64,000 bases of DNA, taken from an uncultured Pedobacter sp. (GTDB lineage: Bacteria; Bacteroidota; Bacteroidia; Sphingobacteriales; Sphingobacteriaceae). Of this stretch, positions 60,953 through 64,000 are shown in pieces; the stretch's first letter is position 1, and each line of letters starts with the position of its first letter. The notes under the pieces were generated by a model. It searched no databases, was not told where the DNA came from, and worked only from the letters and a program-made list of their open reading frames with translations. The position numbers were made by a program, and so were the translations under genes. The DNA lies in the NCBI RefSeq assembly GCF_913776295.1, contig NZ_CAJYOJ010000043.1:62001-126000 (forward strand), read 5' to 3'.

Positions 60953-62815
60953 TTATTCTGAAAGTTCCAACCAGCGCATGGTATAGTGATCTAACTGTGT
61001 CTGGAGGTTTTCAATTTCTGTGGATATTTCCTGGATTTTAATGTAGTCTGAAGTATCAACACTATTTAAGGTTTGTGTTAAATGCGCTATTTTTTCCTCC
61101 GTTTCTTCTATTCCTTTTTCACTTTCTGCTAACTCCTTCTGCTCTTTGAAACTCAATTTTTTTGTTGGTTTCGCAGTAGCCTGTTCTATAATAGGGGCGG
61201 ATGCTTTTTTAGTTTCTGGCTTATTTTTGGGTTGTTCCAAACTTAAACGATATTCTGAATAATTTCCATTATAGATTTTAACTACGCCTTCTCCTTCCAT
61301 AATAAAAAGTTGATCGCTCATTTTATCGAGTAGATACCTGTCGTGAGAGACTAACATAAGAATGCCTGGAAAATTTTCTAAAAATTCTTCCAATACATTT
61401 AAGGTATCGATGTCTAGGTCATTTGTAGGTTCATCCAAAATCAAAAAGTTAGGATTTTGCATTAACACCTTCATAAGGTTCAAACGCTTTTTTTCACCGC
61501 CACTTAATTTTTCCACCATCCCGTGTTGCTTTTTAGGAGGGAAAAGGAAAAGTGTTAACAGGGCTGACGCGGTAATAACAGAACCATCTGCCATTTTAAT
61601 ATATTCAGCGTCTGATTTTACAATGTCAATTACGCGCTCTTTGGGGTCGAAAGTTAAACCACCTTGTTTGTAATAGCCGAATACCGTTGTTTCACCCGTA
61701 TCAACTTTGCCATCGTCTGGCTTTAAATTGCTGGTGATTATGTTCAAAAGCGTTGATTTACCTGTACCATTTTTTCCGGCTAAACCGATGCGGTCTCCTT
61801 TTTTGAAGGTGTAGCTGAAATCATTAATGATCGGTCTGCCATCAAAACTTTTATTAATGTGTTCCAGTTCTATAATTTTGCCTCCCTGGCGAGACATCTT
61901 CATTTTAAGAGTAACGCTTTGATTATCAGACTTTTTCTTAGTTTTTTCTTCTAAATCATAAAAAGCATCTATCCTGGCTTGAGATTTTGTTGCACGGGCC
62001 TGTGGCATGCGTCTCATCCACTCCAATTCTTTCTTTAATAACTGCTGGTTCTTATGTAAAACAGTAGCGTCTAAAGCTTCCCTTTCAGCTTTCTTTTCTA
62101 AGAAATAAGCATAATTTCCATTATAGTTAAAAATTTTTCCGCTATCCAGTTCCACAATGGTATTGCAAACATTATCTAAAAAATACCTGTCATGTGTAAC
62201 CAATAAAATTGTTTTTTGTCCGGTGGTCAATAATTTCTCTAACCATTCTATTGTATCAATATCCAAATGGTTGGTAGGCTCATCGAGTACCAGAATTTCG
62301 GGATCTTCAATTAAAAGCTTGGCCAAAGCCAAACGTTTTTTTTGTCCGCCGGATAGGGTCGAAATTTTTTGTTGTAAATGAGTAATTCCCATCCGGTTGA
62401 GGATGGTTTTAATTTCATGTTCATATTCCCAGGCATTGTGTTCACTTAATTCTTCGTATAAACGATTAAGAGTTTTTTCGTCCGGATTTGGATTTTCAAT
62501 TAATTCCTCATACTCTTTAATGAGCTGCTGCTGCTTATTTTCAAGTGAAAAAATATGGTCGCTAATTGAAAAACCTTCAGAAAACTGAGGTTCCTGATCC
62601 AGAAAACCAATTTTAACAGCCTTATTTTTTACAATTTTGCCCTCAAGCGGAGGAAATCTTTCAGCCAGTAATTTTAATAGGGTACTCTTACCTGCACCAT
62701 TAATACCAACCAATGCCACGCGTTGCCCCGAGTTGATCCCCAAGGTTAAATTCTTAAATAACCATTCGTCATGATAACCATGCCCTAAGCCTTCTGCCGC
62801 AATTAATGTGCTCAA
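60953..62815 (-). CDS. ABC-F family ATPase (Uup-like)
   Basis: A 620-residue soluble twin ABC protein with no membrane domain, acting on ribosomes or DNA in relatives. Two nucleotide-binding domains have Walker A VGINGAGKSTLLKL (about residues 35-48) and AGKNGTGKSTLLNI (about 340-353), signatures LSGGQKKRLALAK and LSGGEKKRLNLMK, and both Walker B-Glu pairs (LVLDEPTNHLD, LILDEPTNDLD). The C-terminal 80 residues form a coiled coil, as in Uup. The start codon is TTG; no ATG lies nearby in frame before the conserved region. Its 3' end abuts the parS pair. Confidence 0.9.
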   Translation of the reverse strand: MSTLIAAEGLGHGYHDEWLFKNLTLGINSGQRVALVGINGAGKSTLLKLLAERFPPLEGKIVKNKAVKIGFLDQEPQFSEGFSISDHIFSLENKQQQLIKEYEELIENPNPDEKTLNRLYEELSEHNAWEYEHEIKTILNRMGITHLQQKISTLSGGQKKRLALAKLLIEDPEILVLDEPTNHLDIDTIEWLEKLLTTGQKTILLVTHDRYFLDNVCNTIVELDSGKIFNYNGNYAYFLEKKAEREALDATVLHKNQQLLKKELEWMRRMPQARATKSQARIDAFYDLEEKTKKKSDNQSVTLKMKMSRQGGKIIELEHINKSFDGRPIINDFSYTFKKGDRIGLAGKNGTGKSTLLNIITSNLKPDDGKVDTGETTVFGYYKQGGLTFDPKERVIDIVKSDAEYIKMADGSVITASALLTLFLFPPKKQHGMVEKLSGGEKKRLNLMKVLMQNPNFLILDEPTNDLDIDTLNVLEEFLENFPGILMLVSHDRYLLDKMSDQLFIMEGEGVVKIYNGNYSEYRLSLEQPKNKPETKKASAPIIEQATAKPTKKLSFKEQKELAESEKGIEETEEKIAHLTQTLNSVDTSDYIKIQEISTEIENLQTQLDHYTMRWLELSE

Positions 62816-62852
62816 TTTTTTTGTATTTCGGATTTATAAAGAAAAATTAGTG

Positions 62853-62860
62853 CAAAGGTA
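62853..62860 (-). promoter_or_regulatory. -7 promoter element (TACCTTTG) for the ABC-F gene
   Basis: Exact TAnnTTTG match on the minus strand, 37 bases before the TTG start codon. Confidence 0.5.
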
Positions 62861-63232
62861 AGTATAAATTATTTTGGAACGCTAATAGATGTTTCAAAGC
62901 TGTTGTGTATCAGCTAAAAATGGCAGAGGCTTGATGTATTTAGGTTTGTAATAACAGTTAAATGATAGTTATAAAACGAAACAGCGGTCGGACTCGCTCC
63001 ACCGCTGCTTCAATCATTAACTAAAACTAAACTTTATCTTGAATAATAACTGAACGTATGATACGCAGCCATTTATTATTATTAGTTTAGTATGAGACTT
63101 CAAGAATCCGCAAAAGTTGCAGGAAGGTCGACTATATTATACCAGTTGTATATAATTCTCGACGAACGCCAGTATCATTTAGACGAACAGAATAGGCTAG
63201 GGAATAAGTATTTTGTAAATAACATTGAAGCT

Positions 63233-63263
63233 AAAGATTCTTCGCTGCGCTCAGAATGACATT
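63233..63263. repeat. Half REP-like element
   Basis: AAAGATTCTTCGCTGCGCTC then AGAATGACAT matches the closing half of elements 2, 5 and 7; no opening half is seen near it. Confidence 0.5.
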
Positions 63264-63283
63264 TAGGGTGGGAAAATGAGAGG

Positions 63284-63721
63284 CTAAACTAATCCAAATT
63301 CGCTTCTATATTCCAAATATTCATCTTCTTTTTCTGTCATAAGGGTTTTTGCAGCTTTTCCTTTGTCCTTATAACCCAGTAAGTGCAGGGTTCCATGGAT
63401 CATAATGCGGCAAACCTCATCAAATGTTGAAATTTTAAAGGTTTTGGCATTTTCCTTTACACGCTCAATGCTGATGAATATATCACTTATGATCAGTTTT
63501 TCTTCTTCAGAATTATCGAAGGTAATGATATCCGTATAGGTATCGTGATTTAAATATTGTTGATTGATGCCTAACAGATATTCATCACTGCAGAAAATGA
63601 AATTGAGTTCTTGCAATTGATACCCTTCTTTTTCTATAGTAGCTTTAACCCACTTTTTGATTTTTAATTTTTGAGGAAGGTTATAGCTAATGGATTCTGT
63701 AAAAAAAGAAATTGCAGGCAT
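63284..63721 (-). CDS. ybeY: Endoribonuclease YbeY
   Basis: A 145-residue UPF0054 metalloprotein for 16S rRNA 3'-end maturation and ribosome quality control. The signature region is IMIHGTLHLLGYKDKGKAA, where the first two zinc histidines are present; the third ligand position (His in the common HGxLHLxGYDH) is Asp here. I recall Bacteroidota YbeY proteins often showing DK at this place, so it may be normal for the group. The upstream part DIITFDNSEEEKLIISDIFI also matches the family. It is divergent in function but close to mnmG, as often seen in Bacteroidota. Confidence 0.92.
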   Translation of the reverse strand: MPAISFFTESISYNLPQKLKIKKWVKATIEKEGYQLQELNFIFCSDEYLLGINQQYLNHDTYTDIITFDNSEEEKLIISDIFISIERVKENAKTFKISTFDEVCRIMIHGTLHLLGYKDKGKAAKTLMTEKEDEYLEYRSEFGLV

Positions 63722-63763
63722 ACTATAATGTTTATGGCTGCAAATTTAAGAAATATTCCAATA

Positions 63764-63843
63764 GTCGTCATGCTGAACTTGTTTCAGCATCTTTTTAACG
63801 AAAACCCTGAAATAAATCCGATATTTATCGGATCAGGTTGATG
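63764..63843. repeat. REP-like intergenic element 11
   Basis: GTCGTCATGCTGAACTTGTT opens it, TTTCAGCATC pairs with GATGCTGAAA-like text, and AATCCGATATTTATCGGATC forms an inner hairpin before CAGGTTGATG. Related to element 9. Confidence 0.6.
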
Positions 63844-63854
63844 CCCTCTTAGTG

Positions 63855-64000
63855 CTATCGCGCTATATTTAACGATTTTAAATATTCCGCAATCTTAGTT
63901 TTATAATAATAATTTAAACTGGGCGGAAGCTTCTGTAACATATCACTTCCATTCTGTTGTTGCTTTTTAAATTGTTCTAACATTTTTTGATACGATGGCG
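63855..64000 (-). CDS. C-terminal end of an unidentified protein
   Basis: The minus strand is open from the window edge to a TAG at 63855-63857, giving the last 47 residues: PSYQKMLEQFKKQQQNGSDM, then LQKLPPSLNYYYKTKIAEYL and KSLNIAR. It reads as real coding sequence. In some Bacteroidota a long DUF4175 membrane protein precedes ybeY, and the Leu-Pro-Pro plus Tyr-rich ending would suit that, but the fragment is too short to be sure. Confidence 0.55.
   Translation of the reverse strand, partial: PSYQKMLEQFKKQQQNGSDMLQKLPPSLNYYYKTKIAEYLKSLNIAR

Larger units (their letters stand above)
62816..63283. other. 468-bp intergenic region between the ABC-F gene and ybeY
   Basis: Contains a -7 element at 62853-62860 for the ABC-F gene, a hairpin CAGCGGT...ACCGCTG at 62981-63006, a 55-codon open frame at 63092-63259 (start ATG, RBS absent, running into repeat text) of doubtful reality, and a half REP-like element at 63233-63263. 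Confidence 0.5.

Noticed and set aside
62981-63006. tRNA or small RNA at the 62.98-kb hairpin
   Set aside because: A simple 7-bp stem with flanks that do not fold as a tRNA and no promoter; only a hairpin can be claimed.
63092-63259. 55-codon open frame starting MRLQESAKVAGRSTILYQLY
   Set aside because: No recognisable family, no promoter or RBS, and its last codons are a half REP element. It may be a relic but cannot be supported as a gene.

Overview
The window looks like chromosomal DNA of a Bacteroidota bacterium, most likely Sphingobacteriaceae and probably Pedobacter or a close relative. The grounds are moderate G+C, promoters with the Bacteroidota -7 element TAnnTTTG, almost no Shine-Dalgarno sequences, family-typical proteins (M14 and S9 peptidases, DUF2752, TM2 and Ig-like lipoproteins) and dispersed intergenic palindromes of a kind common in this group. 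The genus call is inference. The window is mostly housekeeping and contains no rRNA, recognised tRNA, insertion sequence, prophage or CRISPR array.

Layout. 0-9 kb: 3' end of oligopeptidase B, a membrane protein, an M16 peptidase, peptide deformylase, a NifU/Mrp Fe-S pair, an unusual AsmA-like/GT51 peptidoglycan glycosyltransferase, hypoxanthine phosphoribosyltransferase and phosphatidylserine decarboxylase. 9-14 kb: an MscS channel and the rpsP-rimM-trmD-rplS ribosome cluster, interrupted by a small secreted protein gene. 14-25 kb: a 5'-nucleotidase, a YbjQ-like protein, pfkA, a DsbD split into two genes, birA, then rsfS-ftsH-LUD protein, a FabH-like synthase and a TPR protein. 25-33 kb: zinc-ribbon coiled-coil protein with Nif3, TM2/DUF2752 membrane pair, mfd, and an AAA ATPase/DUF3820 pair behind a tandemly duplicated palindrome. 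33-44 kb: FrnE-like oxidoreductase, a large M14 peptidase, metE under a cobalamin riboswitch, thioesterase, methyltransferase, cdsA-DUF2007-CPBP protease, dusB and apaG.

44.4-48.3 kb is the only clearly accessory stretch: a decayed minus-strand gene, a YugP-like zinc peptidase, a frameshifted FAD oxidoreductase pseudogene and an AT-rich Doc toxin/HTH protein module whose genes overlap by one base. 48.3-64 kb returns to core genes: purU, rmuC, thiL, a dicarboxylate/amino-acid symporter, divergent nadA and nadB, a gamma carbonic anhydrase-like protein, an Ig-like lipoprotein, mnmG, an ABC-F ATPase, ybeY and the 3' end of another gene.

Most notable are two 16-bp parS-like palindromes, 60 bp apart, just upstream of mnmG, suggesting that this end lies in the chromosome's origin-proximal, ParB-bound domain. 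Also notable are a recurrent arrangement in which TAnnTTTG lies only 4-7 nt before the start codon (suggesting leaderless mRNAs), at least twelve dispersed REP-like palindromic elements, one of which supplies the stop codon of a transporter gene, and two neighbouring gene relics. I did not find a convincing wholly new multi-gene system; the Doc-toxin module with an unusually large regulator is the nearest candidate.
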